Below are positions 1 through 8,870 of a DNA stretch of 64,000 bases, piece after piece. The translations under genes and the position numbers were made by a program. Location of the stretch: NCBI RefSeq assembly GCF_900155865.1, contig NZ_LT707006.1:1137626-1201625 (forward strand). The letters run 5' to 3'. The notes below the pieces were generated by a model. It was not told the DNA's origin. It saw nothing but the letters and a program-made list of their open reading frames with translations, and did not search any database. Position 1 is the stretch's first letter; the number at the start of each line of letters is the position of its first letter. Source of the stretch: Bacteroides bouchesdurhonensis. Lineage in GTDB: Bacteria > Bacteroidota > Bacteroidia > Bacteroidales > Bacteroidaceae.

Positions 1-1
1 G

Positions 2-880
2 GCGGCAGATTCTACACAGGTAGCTGCTGATAAATTATTGAAACAAGCGATTGCTGATGCGGACGGTTTGGATAAACTGTCGCTCATTACCCAACAACTG
101 ATTGATTTTGGTATACGTGCCGGGGAACGTATTTTGATTGCGGTCGTTGTTTTCATTGTGGGGCGTTTTCTTATCTCGTTACTCAACAAGTTTGTTGTGC
201 GGTTGATGGAGAAAAGAAAAGTTGATATAAGCATCAAGACCTTCGTAAGAAGTCTGGTGAATATTTTGCTGACCATCTTATTGATTATTTCTGTTGTTGG
301 TGCATTAGGTGTTGAAACCACTTCATTTGCAGCTTTGTTGGCGTCTGCCGGTGTCGCTGTCGGTATGGCTTTGTCTGGTAACTTACAGAACTTTGCCGGA
401 GGATTGATTGTCTTATTGTTTAAACCTTATAAGGTTGGGGATCTGATTGAAAGTCAGAATGTAATCGGTACAGTGAAAGAGATTCAGATTTTCCATACTA
501 TTTTGGCTACCGCAGATAATAAAGTAATTTATGTTCCGAATGGAGCTATGAGTAGCGGAGTAGTGACTAATTATAGCAATCAGGCAACTCGTCGTGTGGA
601 GTGGATCGTAGGTATCGATTATGGTGAGGATTATGAAAAAGTGGAACGAATTGTAAGTGATATTCTGACAGCTGATAAACGTATCTTGGCTGATCCTGCT
701 CCGTTTGTTGCTCTTCATGCACTGAGTGATAGCAGTGTGAATGTAGTAGCTCGCGTATGGGTAAAGAGCGAAGATTATTGGGGAGTTTATTTTGATATCA
801 ACAAGACGATTTACGAGACTTTCAATGAGAAAGGTATCAATTTCCCATTCCCGCAACTTACTGTACATAAAGGTAACTGA
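2..880 (+). CDS. MscS-family mechanosensitive channel, 5' end outside window
   Basis: Small-conductance mechanosensitive channel of the inner membrane that releases solutes on hypo-osmotic shock. The frame is open back to the window edge (codons from base 2), so the first ATG lies upstream; a TTG at 38 gives 280 residues but is probably internal. Visible segments, counted from that TTG: a membrane helix around 30-48 (ILIAVVVFIVGRF), a second around 75-92, then the Ala/Gly-rich pore helix of MscS proteins (ASAGVAVGMALSGN) leading into the beta domain (KVGDLIE, then VPNG at about 168-171). The C-terminal cytoplasmic domain is complete and ends FPQLTVHKGN. The family call is secure; the true start cannot be seen. 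Confidence 0.93.
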   Translation, partial: AADSTQVAADKLLKQAIADADGLDKLSLITQQLIDFGIRAGERILIAVVVFIVGRFLISLLNKFVVRLMEKRKVDISIKTFVRSLVNILLTILLIISVVGALGVETTSFAALLASAGVAVGMALSGNLQNFAGGLIVLLFKPYKVGDLIESQNVIGTVKEIQIFHTILATADNKVIYVPNGAMSSGVVTNYSNQATRRVEWIVGIDYGEDYEKVERIVSDILTADKRILADPAPFVALHALSDSSVNVVARVWVKSEDYWGVYFDINKTIYETFNEKGINFPFPQLTVHKGN

Positions 881-926
881 TAAAAATTATTGGGATTAGC
901 AAACATATAAAGTATAACAAAAAGCT

Positions 927-1022
927 TCACCACAGATTGCGCAAATATTCAAAGAATAGGGAATATAATAATCAAATGTTTTGAATTTTATCTGTATGGA
1001 TGTATAATCTGTGGTGATTTTT
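927..1022 (+). terminator. Long inverted repeat followed by T run, possible mscS terminator
   Basis: The 12-bp arms TCACCACAGATT (927-938) and AATCTGTGGTGA (1006-1017) are perfectly complementary, and the second is followed by TTTTT. The 67-base loop is long for a classical intrinsic terminator. It lies just after the MscS gene and before a convergent small gene, which fits transcript termination. Confidence 0.45.
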
Positions 1023-1063
1023 AATATAAATGTTATGTCTGGTGTGATTCGTTATTCAAGCTT

Positions 1064-1303
1064 TTATTGTATGCCGAAATCTTCAACCAATTCATACTTG
1101 TCTTCTTTAATCCCTAGTAGGTGATTGATCTTCCTTCTCTTTTCCAGATCCGTAAAGTATTTTTCTACGACTTGATAGAGATCAAAATTACTGGTTGATC
1201 CTGCGGCCATATCAAGTGATTCTACCATTTCTTTTACTGCCTGATGGATCTTTTCAGTTTCTATCAGGTGTAGTTCGTTACTGTGTATTAAATATCTTTC
1301 CAT
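1064..1303 (-). CDS. Small conserved-type hypothetical protein, 79 aa
   Basis: I do not recognise this protein. It is a 79-residue, acidic, probably helical cytoplasmic protein with no signal peptide, no membrane segment and no cysteine pattern. Its middle reads like two amphipathic helices (KIHQAVKEMVESLDMA and YQVVEKYFTDLEKRRKINHLLG). It stands alone between the MscS gene and a lipoprotein gene. No clear TAnnTTTG promoter element lies directly upstream. It has no better competing frame and an intact start and stop, so it is probably a real gene, but the function is unknown. Confidence 0.6.
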   Translation of the reverse strand: MERYLIHSNELHLIETEKIHQAVKEMVESLDMAAGSTSNFDLYQVVEKYFTDLEKRRKINHLLGIKEDKYELVEDFGIQ

Positions 1304-1606
1304 AACTGCAATGTTTTAGTTACATAGTTATAACGTTCCGTAAGGATGGAAAGTTCAGGGGAGAAGATTTACTTTTGTAACCTTCAGAATTGATATTGTT
1401 GATTATAAAAATATAACTATTGTAAGATGATGTTGCTATTGTTTGGATTGACGCACATCCTGATGTGAATTTGTCATACAATGAATATAAAGGTATCATG
1501 CAATAGTTTTGAAAGCTTATTTGGGAATGGGGGATGAGGAAATTATGAACTTGTAACCGGATCCTGTTGCCATTCGTGTAAAATTTTGGACAGTGTCTTA
1601 AAGCTT
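1304..1606. other. Intergenic region with nothing recognisable
   Basis: About 300 bases between the small unknown gene and the end of the lipoprotein gene. I see no RNA gene, repeat or convincing terminator. A long open frame on the minus strand running through here overlaps the lipoprotein gene in another frame and looks like a shadow. Confidence 0.4.
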
Positions 1607-2443
1607 TTATTGCCTTTTCCCAACAACTTCCTGTATGATATATGCGTGCTCTAGAGCTGGATATTGAGTTATGTATTTTTCTGTTACATCTTTGATATAA
1701 CAATAGGTTGGGGCAGGAGTATAGTTGGCTCTTACACTCCGCTGTCCAATGAGTGGGAAGAAATTTCGTGTAATATAGAAAACACTATTATCATCTTTGA
1801 CTGTTACACGCCAATAATCACGAAGTTTGGTATTTCCTGCAAGGGTGATAGCACTTTCTTCATCTAAAATAATATGTTCTTTTTCAAAATCTGTTTCTTT
1901 TTGCTGATCATTCTGATCATATATCTGTATTGTTCCTCCAGCTTCAGCAGGTTCTTTATAGGTAAATATATATCCTTTTTCCGTATCAGACTGTTCCATT
2001 TCCTTTTCTAGTTTGCTTTTATCGCCTACCGTTAAGTTATTTCCTTGAATAATATATATTCTTTGATGGACGGCATTATTTTCTTCCCGGTATTTTACTG
2101 TAATAGTCAATATGTATACATTGTTAGATTTATCTTCAATTTTGATCGATGCAATTCCTAGTCCAACAGGCTTAAAAGTTATTTTTTCACCATCAAAGTT
2201 GACTTGAATAGCTTCTTTATTGCTATTGGTCACTGTATAATTGCCGTCACCACCTTTAATATATAGAGCTGTAGTTTCTCCACTGAAAGGTGTTAAGGTT
2301 ATAGAACGACCTTCGTTGTTGAAAATAATATGTGGATTTTCGTATGCAAGAGTGATAGGTGATTGATCATCATCGCTACAACCTGCAAAGTTGATAGTGC
2401 AGAGAAGTAACAGGAATATCCCGAATAAACGTTTAGTTTTCAT
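1607..2443 (-). CDS. Unknown lipoprotein with Ig-like N-terminal half
   Basis: A secreted lipoprotein: the signal peptide has a lipobox FAGC with Cys22, followed by SDDD, the acidic sequence after the lipidated cysteine that favours surface display in Bacteroides. Residues about 35-125 alternate short beta strands (HIIFNNEGRSITLTPF, KITFKPVGLGIASIKIED) and resemble a bacterial Ig-like or cadherin-like domain. The rest is not recognised. It is monocistronic, with a -7 element 109 bases upstream. Binding or structural roles at the cell surface are possible but cannot be assigned. Confidence 0.8.
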   Translation of the reverse strand: MKTKRLFGIFLLLLCTINFAGCSDDDQSPITLAYENPHIIFNNEGRSITLTPFSGETTALYIKGGDGNYTVTNSNKEAIQVNFDGEKITFKPVGLGIASIKIEDKSNNVYILTITVKYREENNAVHQRIYIIQGNNLTVGDKSKLEKEMEQSDTEKGYIFTYKEPAEAGGTIQIYDQNDQQKETDFEKEHIILDEESAITLAGNTKLRDYWRVTVKDDNSVFYITRNFFPLIGQRSVRANYTPAPTYCYIKDVTEKYITQYPALEHAYIIQEVVGKRQ

Positions 2444-2978
2444 GTCTTTAAGTGTTGGGTTATAGTTCAGTTTAGTTTTTCTTTTCTCGATTATGATTTC
2501 TTCAATGTTTTATTTGAAACGAATACAGATATATCATTCCTTGTATGTGGGCAAATATATGAAATTAGTATGAAAGGTGAAATGAATGCGGCTTTTTATA
2601 TTTATATGGGATGGAAATTTGTTTGTCCTAACTCAACTTTCTAAAGAAACGAGTATCTGTATAATCATTCCTGCGAAATACCATACAATTTCCAGATAAG
2701 CATAGTTTCCCGAAAAATAATTCTGAGTGAGTAGTGGCTGACATATGGCTTATAAGGCATCCTTTTGCGAACTTCAACTTCACACCCATTCAATTTATTA
2801 ACGATTAATAATGTTACAAAGTAAAGCAACAAAGTAAAATGATGACAGATTTGTCAATGAAAAATCCATTGAAGGCATTGTCTATAATGAAGTGATATAT
2901 GTCGAATGATTATAAGATATCCCATTCCATCTGTTAATTATAGCAGACGGAATGGAATATATAAATAAAAAAGAATAT
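2444..2978. other. 535-bp intergenic region with one promoter and one hairpin
   Basis: Contains the -7 promoter element of the downstream lipoprotein (2552-2559, minus strand) and an imperfect hairpin at 2921-2957 (CCATTCC paired with GGAATGG) just after the propeller gene. The hairpin lacks a T run on the minus strand, so a terminator role is uncertain. Nothing else was recognised. Confidence 0.5.
2552..2559 (-). promoter_or_regulatory. Bacteroides -7 element for the 1607-2443 lipoprotein
   Basis: The minus strand reads TATATTTG, an exact TAnnTTTG match. The implied leader is about 110 bases. No strong -33 TTTG was confirmed. Confidence 0.5.
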
Positions 2979-4115
2979 TTATTTCTTCAACTTCCCTACA
3001 AACATTACATTGTTATCATCCTCGTTCAGAGAACTTAATAGTTCTTTCAGTACTTTTTTATCATTTTCCGTGCAACTGCTTTCCGTTAGTCGTTTTTCAA
3101 TAATATTCATTAATTGGATAGGTTCGTACATTGCAAAGAAATAACCGTTTGTGAAACAAAGGGGAGCACCTATTCCTCCGAATTTGTCGTTTTTCAGTCG
3201 GATATAATGTGTATCTTGCGTCTTTTTATCTACTGCAATTGCACCTTTTCTTCCAAGATTTACAATATATTTTTGTGGAAGATCAAAATAGATTTTGAAG
3301 AAATCCTCTTTTTCTGGTAAATTACTTAATGCAAATAGGGGTTTGGAAACTCCGGCTTGTGCATCATATACATACAAAGTATCATTACCGGTAATCATAT
3401 AAGTTAAGTTTGAGGTATTTCCATATGACCAGATTTCATTGTCAAAACCTGAAAAATTACCTTTTTCGTCCAATGGGTTGGTTAAATCTTCCGTCTTTCC
3501 ACGATATGTAGTTACTTGGTCGTTGGCGTCAACAACTGCTGAAAATATTCCTTTTTTATCAAAACAAAGATTGACTAAAGAAATACCTCCATCACTATTT
3601 AGTGCAATCTTAGGTTTGTTTAGATCACTTTTAATATCAATTGATTTCTCAAAAGTACCATCTATATTATACTTATACAACTTAGAACTGCTAGAGAAAG
3701 GTGCCAAGTAAATAGCTTTACCTGCTTCGTCGATTACTTCACTATAGAGAGAGCCACTATACTCACCTGGACCCTGCCCTATTTTTCCGATGTCATATAG
3801 ATATTTTCCTTCTCGGTTAAACAATTTGTAGACTCCTCCACGCTGGCGGATGCCGATATAGTGATCGGTAATTGTCGGCCACCAGTATTTAAATAATGCG
3901 GAATCACTGTTGTCGAAATGGACAAGCTGACAGTCTTCTACCCATTCACTCAGAGGTACATCAATTGTGTCAGTCACTTTGCTGTAATCACACAGGGTGA
4001 GTGTGTATGCATTACTGTTATTTGCGGTAGTCGCATTGTTTTTATCCTTGGATGTACATGAGAACATACCTCCAGCCAACAAAAAACACAAACCTAATAA
4101 TTTTACCTTTTCCAT
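2979..4115 (-). CDS. 6-bladed beta-propeller lipoprotein
   Basis: Lipoprotein with a lipobox MFSC (Cys20). The mature part resembles the Bacteroides 6-bladed propeller lipoproteins (DUF5128/DUF4934-like), which often occur in multiple copies near surface uptake systems. Supporting motifs are the early VPLSEWVEDCQLVHF segment and GKIGQGPGEY at about residues 110-120, a hallmark of these propellers, followed by repeated strand-turn-strand units. At 378 residues it has the usual length. It is alone on its transcript. The ligand is unknown; the family call rests on recognised motifs, not on a search. Confidence 0.82.
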   Translation of the reverse strand: MEKVKLLGLCFLLAGGMFSCTSKDKNNATTANNSNAYTLTLCDYSKVTDTIDVPLSEWVEDCQLVHFDNSDSALFKYWWPTITDHYIGIRQRGGVYKLFNREGKYLYDIGKIGQGPGEYSGSLYSEVIDEAGKAIYLAPFSSSSKLYKYNIDGTFEKSIDIKSDLNKPKIALNSDGGISLVNLCFDKKGIFSAVVDANDQVTTYRGKTEDLTNPLDEKGNFSGFDNEIWSYGNTSNLTYMITGNDTLYVYDAQAGVSKPLFALSNLPEKEDFFKIYFDLPQKYIVNLGRKGAIAVDKKTQDTHYIRLKNDKFGGIGAPLCFTNGYFFAMYEPIQLMNIIEKRLTESSCTENDKKVLKELLSSLNEDDNNVMFVGKLKK

Positions 4116-4503
4116 AATGTATTTTAATTAAAGTTACAAATGCATTGACCCTTGCAAGCTACCGCTATCTGCTGAAATACAAACTAACATAAAAAGAATC
4201 GCATTTCCAACTATTTCACTATTAATTTTATTTTAAAATGTCTTTATATCAATTTCTTATATTTGATTGCTATCTATCAAGATGTATTGATTTGTTGTCT
4301 TTTCATGGTTTAAAAAGAAACCATATTGATGTAACCTCTACTGATATTATTTACATATTTAATGGTACAAATATTGTAGTTTACAAGAGGAGATTGTGAA
4401 AATTATCATGTACATTTGCAGTATTCGGATATCTTTGATGAAACGTGATGTGTAAATGACTTTTGGAAAAAATAGATGTGAATGCGGAGTTTTAAAACTT
4501 TGA
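4116..4503. other. Intergenic region between divergent genes
   Basis: A+T-rich spacer between the minus-strand propeller gene and the plus-strand YjbR-like gene. Apart from the -7 element at 4411-4418 I see nothing that can be supported. Confidence 0.4.
4411..4418 (+). promoter_or_regulatory. -7 element TACATTTG for the YjbR-like gene
   Basis: Exact TAnnTTTG match 85 bases before the first ATG of the downstream gene. A TTG lies upstream, but the spacing is shorter than usual. Confidence 0.5.
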
Positions 4504-4881
4504 ATGATGAATATAGAAGAATTTAGAGATTATTGCCAGTCTTTTAAAGGGGTGCAGGAAAAAATGCCTTTTTGGGATGTTTCGGATAAATACAGTCGAG
4601 ATGTTCTTTGTTTTTATATCGGGAGTAAATGGTTTTGTTTTGTAAATATTGAGATATTCGATTTTTGTTGTTTGAAATGTGCACCGGATAGAAACTTAGA
4701 ACTTCAAGCTTCCTATATGGGTATAAAACCGGGATGGCATATGAATAAACATCACTGGATTAGTGTTTACTTTAATCAAGATGTCTCGGATCGCACAATT
4801 AAAGAACTTGTACAACAATCTTATGATATTGTCTATAAATCTCTTTCTAAAAAGGAGAAAGAATTGATACAGGCTATATAA
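4504..4881 (+). CDS. MmcQ/YjbR family protein
   Basis: A 125-residue cytoplasmic protein of the MmcQ/YjbR (CyaY-like fold) group, often described as DNA-binding but without a firmly known role. Family features seen are the N-terminal EEFRDYCQSF helix, the KMPF/DVLCFYIGSKWF strands, the central KCAPDRNLEL stretch, then PGWHMNKHHWISVYF and the C-terminal helix IKELVQQSYDIVYKSL. Two ATGs stand in tandem at 4504 and 4507 and either may be used. It is the last ordinary gene before the mobile-element relics that start about 30 bases downstream. Confidence 0.88.
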   Translation: MMNIEEFRDYCQSFKGVQEKMPFWDVSDKYSRDVLCFYIGSKWFCFVNIEIFDFCCLKCAPDRNLELQASYMGIKPGWHMNKHHWISVYFNQDVSDRTIKELVQQSYDIVYKSLSKKEKELIQAI

Positions 4882-4912
4882 GATTATATTTGTGGTTATG
4901 ATAGAAATTTAG

Positions 4913-5113
4913 GGTGTAGTTCATTTTGGAAAGGATAAGGTCGTTATGGACTTCTCCTTCTTGGTCATTGCCTTCAATATAAAAAAGATGTGTGCAAAAA
5001 TGAGAAAAGAAGGTATAGATTGGCTGATTAAACTGTTTTATGACCTTGAAGCCGCTCTTTTTAGATATTTGGAACACATTAATCAAAGAAATTTGCAAAA
5101 TATTGCAGCTTGA
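4913..5113 (+). pseudogene. 3' fragment of an IS1182-like transposase gene
   Basis: Bases 4913-5113 translate as 67 codons starting GVVHFGKDKVVMDFSFLVIAF and continuing NIKKMC to a TGA. The pattern 'hydrophobic strand, then AFNIKKM' resembles the C-terminal end of IS1182-group transposases. A TAG stands immediately upstream in frame and there is no start codon, so only the tail of the gene remains. It sits 31 bases after the YjbR-like gene and marks the left side of the degraded mobile region. The assignment is by motif memory and is moderate. Confidence 0.5.
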
Positions 5114-5206
5114 AGAACGGTAACTGATTTGTATAGGTGATGAGGAACAAAGAAGGTGCATCGTTCATTACGATACACCTTTAATAATTGTTCATAAGTG
5201 ACTGAT

Positions 5207-5475
5207 TTATAGATAGCCTTTCTTTTTACTTTCTTCGAAAATAGCTTTTCAAAGTATATCCAAAAACTCGGTGCGTTTATTGGCTTTCCGAGAAATTACA
5301 TTTTCATGCTTTTTGTGAATGTCCCTTAGTTTAATATTGAATAGATATTCAAAGGTTCGTCCGATTTCTGTCAGTGGTGATTTTGCTTCGTTGTTGGTCA
5401 CAACTTTTTTAGATAGAAACAATCCGCTAACCTCTCCATTACTTCAATGAGATTATCCGTAATTGAGTAGGTGCC
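5207..5475 (-). pseudogene. Broken RteC-like gene fragment
   Basis: The minus strand encodes a tail with FLSKKVVTNNEAKSP, then LTEIGRTFEYLFNIKL, RDIHKKHENVISRKANKR and TEFLDIL. This is the layout of the C-terminus of RteC, the conjugative-transposon regulator of Bacteroides. An in-frame TGA follows TEFLDIL, with about 13 more plausible codons before a TAA at 5207-5209. Upstream the coding signal moves to another frame (SITDNLIEVMERLADCFYL), implying a frameshift near 5410. No start is present. It is a decayed relic, not a working regulator. The outer limit is approximate. Confidence 0.5.
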
Positions 5476-5562
5476 TTAAAAGAATTTGTATTCTTACATT
5501 GCAATATTGGAATTTTCTCAAAATATTATGCCCACAGGGTTTTCGGACTGACCCGGTTTTCC

Positions 5563-5584
5563 GGTTTACACACTGGTTTACACA
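5563..5584 (+). repeat. Tandem direct repeat GGTTTACACA, possible recombinase site
   Basis: GGTTTACACA occurs at 5563-5572 and 5575-5584, two bases apart, just before the displaced copy of the tRNA-Lys flank. Closely spaced short direct repeats beside an att-like junction are compatible with integrase or excisionase binding sites, but this is inference. Confidence 0.35.
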
Positions 5585-5591
5585 AACGTAG

Positions 5592-5690
5592 CAAAATATA
5601 GTGTATATAAAGAAAAAAGCGATTGTTTGTTTTAGATAACTGCTTGATTTTCAATCTTTTAAAAGTAATCCGCCTGGAGCTGCGAAATAT
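5592..5690 (+). repeat. Displaced copy of the tRNA-Lys downstream flank (att-like direct repeat)
   Basis: Bases 5592-5654 match 12092-12154 without gaps at 60 of 63 positions, including the tRNA-Lys terminator region. After a short insertion, 5665-5685 continues as a degenerate version of the tRNA 3' end (ATCCGCCTGG, then GCT, then CGAA) compared with 12158-12175. Direct repeats of a tRNA 3' end and flank on both sides of foreign DNA are the usual footprint of tyrosine-integrase insertion. The copy has decayed and no longer encodes a tRNA. Confidence 0.7.
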
Positions 5691-5840
5691 CGTTGTAACT
5701 AAGTAGTATTCAGAATATTGCAATGCTGCCATTTCTGTTGTTCACGAATTGCACACGGCACTATTTCAATGTTCTTCCCCATTGTTCCGTTGGATTAGTA
5801 CAAAGTTACGCAAAATATTTAGAATATAAAATATACAACA

Positions 5841-7553
5841 TTATATGTTCATAGTCTTGATAAACTGTTTAACATCTTCATATACGCCATCATTCAAGTC
5901 AGGATATTTATCAAGTACATCTTCGACCCATGATGGACCATGGCCTCCAACTTTTGGAATGAAGTTTTCCAGCTCTCCCACCAATGGAATATGTATACCT
6001 GCTTGTTGTAATGCTGTATTGAGGCTGTCAATTGCCTCTTGTGCATCACCATTGGGTAATGCCCTAATCCCCGACTTCTTAATCATAGACCAACCTTTAT
6101 GTTCAAAAATTGATTTCTTTAGTTTGTCTAACTGTTTTTTATTAAGGTCCTTTATTCCATCTTTTTCAAATTCTGATAAAATTTCTTCAATTCGCTCTCG
6201 CTGTTCTTTGATAGATGTTGGTTTATCAAGAGATCTTGCACCGTCAGCAATAACATTATATTTTTTCTCGATTGTCGACCATTGACCGCCACAAATCTCA
6301 TACAACAACTTAATCAAATTTGAGTCGTTTAGAATATCTAAATCGGGGATAATCCGAAAATTGACTCCTAATGTCTTAAGTGCGGTTGCTACCATTGGAA
6401 GTCGTTGCTTACCTCCACAATGTATGAATAGAGTTGAATTTGGTTTACCTTCTTCAGCCTTTATACAATCAAGAATTATAGAATATAATTTGCAATCAGA
6501 ATCACTTTCACAAACTATTGTTGATTCATGAAATACAGAATCTATAATGTTTGAATAACGTAACAAGGAATCCTTCCAAATATCATTCAATTGACCATTA
6601 TCCAACAATTTGATATTATTAGTATTGTCATTACGAGTTATACGAATAATTTTCACCCTGTTTGGACAACTGCTAATTAATCCTTTAAGAAACTCTTGAC
6701 TATGGGTGGATATAAACACTTGTTTGTCATCAGATAGAGCTTCACTGAATATCTGACCGAGAATGCGAGCTTGAGGTGGATGTAGAAATGATTCAGGTTC
6801 ATCAATTAGGAAACATGAATAGTTTGGCAATAGTAGATGTAAAAGAATTCCGGTAAAACTTCTCATTCCATCCCCTTGTTCATGAAGAACAGGGAGTTGT
6901 TGTAATCTCCTTTTATATTCTTCTTGTCTAACTTGTTCATCATCATAAGTGTCTTCAATTTTAATTGGATCTCCAATATACAATGGAATGTTCATCGAAT
7001 CAAAGCCCGGTATCAATGATTTCCCAAACGCTTTATGAAAAAATTTTGAAAGTCTTTCTCGAATTGGAGGGAACGCTTTCACGCTATGAATTGGGTGAGT
7101 AGGCGACTCATTCTCATTTAAAATATTAGGCGGATATACAATTGATAATCGATTATCAGTTTTAAGTTCATTTATGAAGAAATTGCTTAAATCTTGCAAA
7201 TGTGCGCTAACCAATCTGTTGTTCTCAAGATGATAAGGGTATATGTAATAATTCATTCCAGAATATATATACCCGCTCGACGGATTCTTTGAATGTGCTG
7301 AGCAACGCTCAATAAATGCTAAGTCGTTATCTGAATTTTGGAATGTAAGAGAAACATCATTTATTACAACCTTTCGATGTTGGTTGTTTATACAAGCATA
7401 GATATCTTTTAATGATTGACTTTTACCAGAGTTATTGGGACCAACAAATACGACAATATCATTTTTATTAATATCAACTTTTTCCCCATTATTAAAAACA
7501 ATTGTATTTACAAACAATGCAGGAGTTGTTCCATTTGTAGTTATAGTATTCAT
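5841..7553 (-). CDS. OLD-like ATP-dependent nuclease (AAA ATPase with TOPRIM-type domain)
   Basis: A 570-residue cytoplasmic protein. The N-terminal ABC-type ATPase has Walker A GPNNSGKS (38-45), a DGMRSF signature-like segment (228-233), Walker B FLIDEPES (247-254) and an H-loop ISTHS (281-285). After residue 340 a TOPRIM-like region follows, with an acidic VCESDSD (E349) and PDLDILND (403-410), the likely metal-binding positions. This is the OLD-family plan, proteins often found in phage defence, including Gabija GajA and retron partners. No UvrD-like helicase or reverse transcriptase is adjacent. It is the second gene of an operon, 23 bases after the DUF4143 ATPase gene, inside the tRNA-Lys island. 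A nuclease role in defence is inferred. Confidence 0.85.
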   Translation of the reverse strand: MNTITTNGTTPALFVNTIVFNNGEKVDINKNDIVVFVGPNNSGKSQSLKDIYACINNQHRKVVINDVSLTFQNSDNDLAFIERCSAHSKNPSSGYIYSGMNYYIYPYHLENNRLVSAHLQDLSNFFINELKTDNRLSIVYPPNILNENESPTHPIHSVKAFPPIRERLSKFFHKAFGKSLIPGFDSMNIPLYIGDPIKIEDTYDDEQVRQEEYKRRLQQLPVLHEQGDGMRSFTGILLHLLLPNYSCFLIDEPESFLHPPQARILGQIFSEALSDDKQVFISTHSQEFLKGLISSCPNRVKIIRITRNDNTNNIKLLDNGQLNDIWKDSLLRYSNIIDSVFHESTIVCESDSDCKLYSIILDCIKAEEGKPNSTLFIHCGGKQRLPMVATALKTLGVNFRIIPDLDILNDSNLIKLLYEICGGQWSTIEKKYNVIADGARSLDKPTSIKEQRERIEEILSEFEKDGIKDLNKKQLDKLKKSIFEHKGWSMIKKSGIRALPNGDAQEAIDSLNTALQQAGIHIPLVGELENFIPKVGGHGPSWVEDVLDKYPDLNDGVYEDVKQFIKTMNI

Positions 7554-7576
7554 CTGATTGAATTTATTGTAGTTAT

Positions 7577-8818
7577 TTATAGTTTGCGAATTGGGATAAT
7601 TGATATTCTTTTACTTGTTCTCCATTCAATTTCTTCCTGTTGTTCGTTGGTGATGACAAGGAGGTTGTCGCAGTGGAGTTCTTCGGCGGCTTCAACAAGG
7701 GCATCAAGTTCGCGTTTACGGGTTTTCTCGGAGGTCATGTCATAGCATACTTGGATTAATTGCTCTACCTTTGTCCCTTTGCGGGTAACGAAGTCGATCT
7801 CCTTGTCGTTGCGTGTACGGTAATAGAATAGCGTTTGACCGGGAGTATAGCCACGGCGCAACAGTTCTACAAACACTTGATTTTCCAACAATCTGCCGAG
7901 ATTTTCGCTAAGGTTGAAAGCCGTGCTTTGTACAAATCCGTTGTCAACAACATATACCTTTTTCGGTGCTTTGTTCATCAATTTCAGTTTGTTGTTAAAG
8001 CGGGGCAAATAGAAGAAAAGATATGGCTCGTTTAGATAGTCGCAATATTTCTTTGTCGTGGTCACGCTTGAAAGCCCAAGTTCTACCGCAAGGTCGTTGG
8101 CTGAAATCGGATTGCAGAAATTTGATAGCAGATATGTGGCAAGGTCGTATAAATCGGTCGTGTTTCGTACTTTATGGCGTTTGGCAACATCTTTCAGCAG
8201 AATTGAATCAAACAGCGTTGAAAGATAACTTTTGGTAATACTCCGGGTCGGGATAGTTTCCGGGTATCCACCGTTGCGCATATAATCGTCGGTCAGCATT
8301 ATCGCCTGTACGGAATGTTCCTCAAGCAGCGGATTGACATTTTTCCAGCTCATTGTTTCTTCAAGGCTGAAAGGCAACATTTCAATCTGAATATAACGCC
8401 CTGTTAAAACGGTTGCCATTTCGCGGCTCAACATTTTGGCGTTGCTGCCCGTGATTATCAAGTTCTTCCCACGACGATAGAGTTTGCCAATCCACAAATC
8501 CCAGTCGGGAAGATTCTGGACTTCATCAAGCAGCATGAAATCATAACCGGGATAGACATCATCAAGTGCTGACATAACCAAATCCTCATCCCACTTTTCA
8601 AGCAGTTGGCTGTCATCGAAATTGAGATAGGCGAAATTCCGACCTTGCAACATAAGCAGGGCAAAAACCGATTTTCCAACGCGACGAGGTCCAGTTATAA
8701 GTTTGATAAGCGGATTTTGCAGCAGTTCTTCAGCGTCATATTTGGTATGACGCTGTTGGTAGGGGCGTGACATAAGTTCATCACGTTCTGCCCGCTGATT
8801 GAGTATCGTTGTTTTCAT
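7577..8818 (-). CDS. AAA_14 / DUF4143 family ATPase
   Basis: P-loop ATPase of the AAA_14-DUF4143 group, 413 residues from the ATG at 8818. Walker A is GPRRVGKS (43-50), Walker B FMLLDEV (94-100) and a sensor ITGSN (122-126). A winged-helix-like middle is followed by the DUF4143 C-terminus, in which KEIDFVTRKG resembles a PD-(D/E)xK nuclease core. An upstream ATG-like start at 8911 was rejected: it lies beyond the -7 element (8838-8845), so those codons would not be in the transcript. The cellular role of this family is not established. It is transcribed with the OLD-like gene and controlled next to a long palindrome. Confidence 0.88.
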   Translation of the reverse strand: MKTTILNQRAERDELMSRPYQQRHTKYDAEELLQNPLIKLITGPRRVGKSVFALLMLQGRNFAYLNFDDSQLLEKWDEDLVMSALDDVYPGYDFMLLDEVQNLPDWDLWIGKLYRRGKNLIITGSNAKMLSREMATVLTGRYIQIEMLPFSLEETMSWKNVNPLLEEHSVQAIMLTDDYMRNGGYPETIPTRSITKSYLSTLFDSILLKDVAKRHKVRNTTDLYDLATYLLSNFCNPISANDLAVELGLSSVTTTKKYCDYLNEPYLFFYLPRFNNKLKLMNKAPKKVYVVDNGFVQSTAFNLSENLGRLLENQVFVELLRRGYTPGQTLFYYRTRNDKEIDFVTRKGTKVEQLIQVCYDMTSEKTRKRELDALVEAAEELHCDNLLVITNEQQEEIEWRTSKRISIIPIRKL

Positions 8819-8837
8819 CGCAATCTGTTTTAGACTG

Positions 8838-8845
8838 CAAATATA
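8838..8845 (-). promoter_or_regulatory. -7 element for the DUF4143/OLD-like operon
   Basis: The minus strand reads TATATTTG, an exact match, 19 bases before the ATG at 8818. This short leader decides the start codon of the ATPase gene. Confidence 0.65.
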
Positions 8846-8870
8846 GTAGTTTTTATTCAATAAAATCACT

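Noticed and set aside
1320..1703. 127-codon minus-strand frame overlapping the lipoprotein gene end
   Set aside because: It shares the strand but uses another frame over the certain lipoprotein gene and has no ribosome site or family resemblance.
2921..2957. Terminator of the propeller lipoprotein gene
   Set aside because: The hairpin is fair, but the T run expected on the minus strand is missing, so it is only mentioned within the intergenic entry.
5841..8818. Assignment of the ATPase operon to PARIS, Gabija or a retron system
   Set aside because: There is no DUF4435-type separate TOPRIM partner, no UvrD-like helicase and no reverse transcriptase or msr/msd region adjacent.
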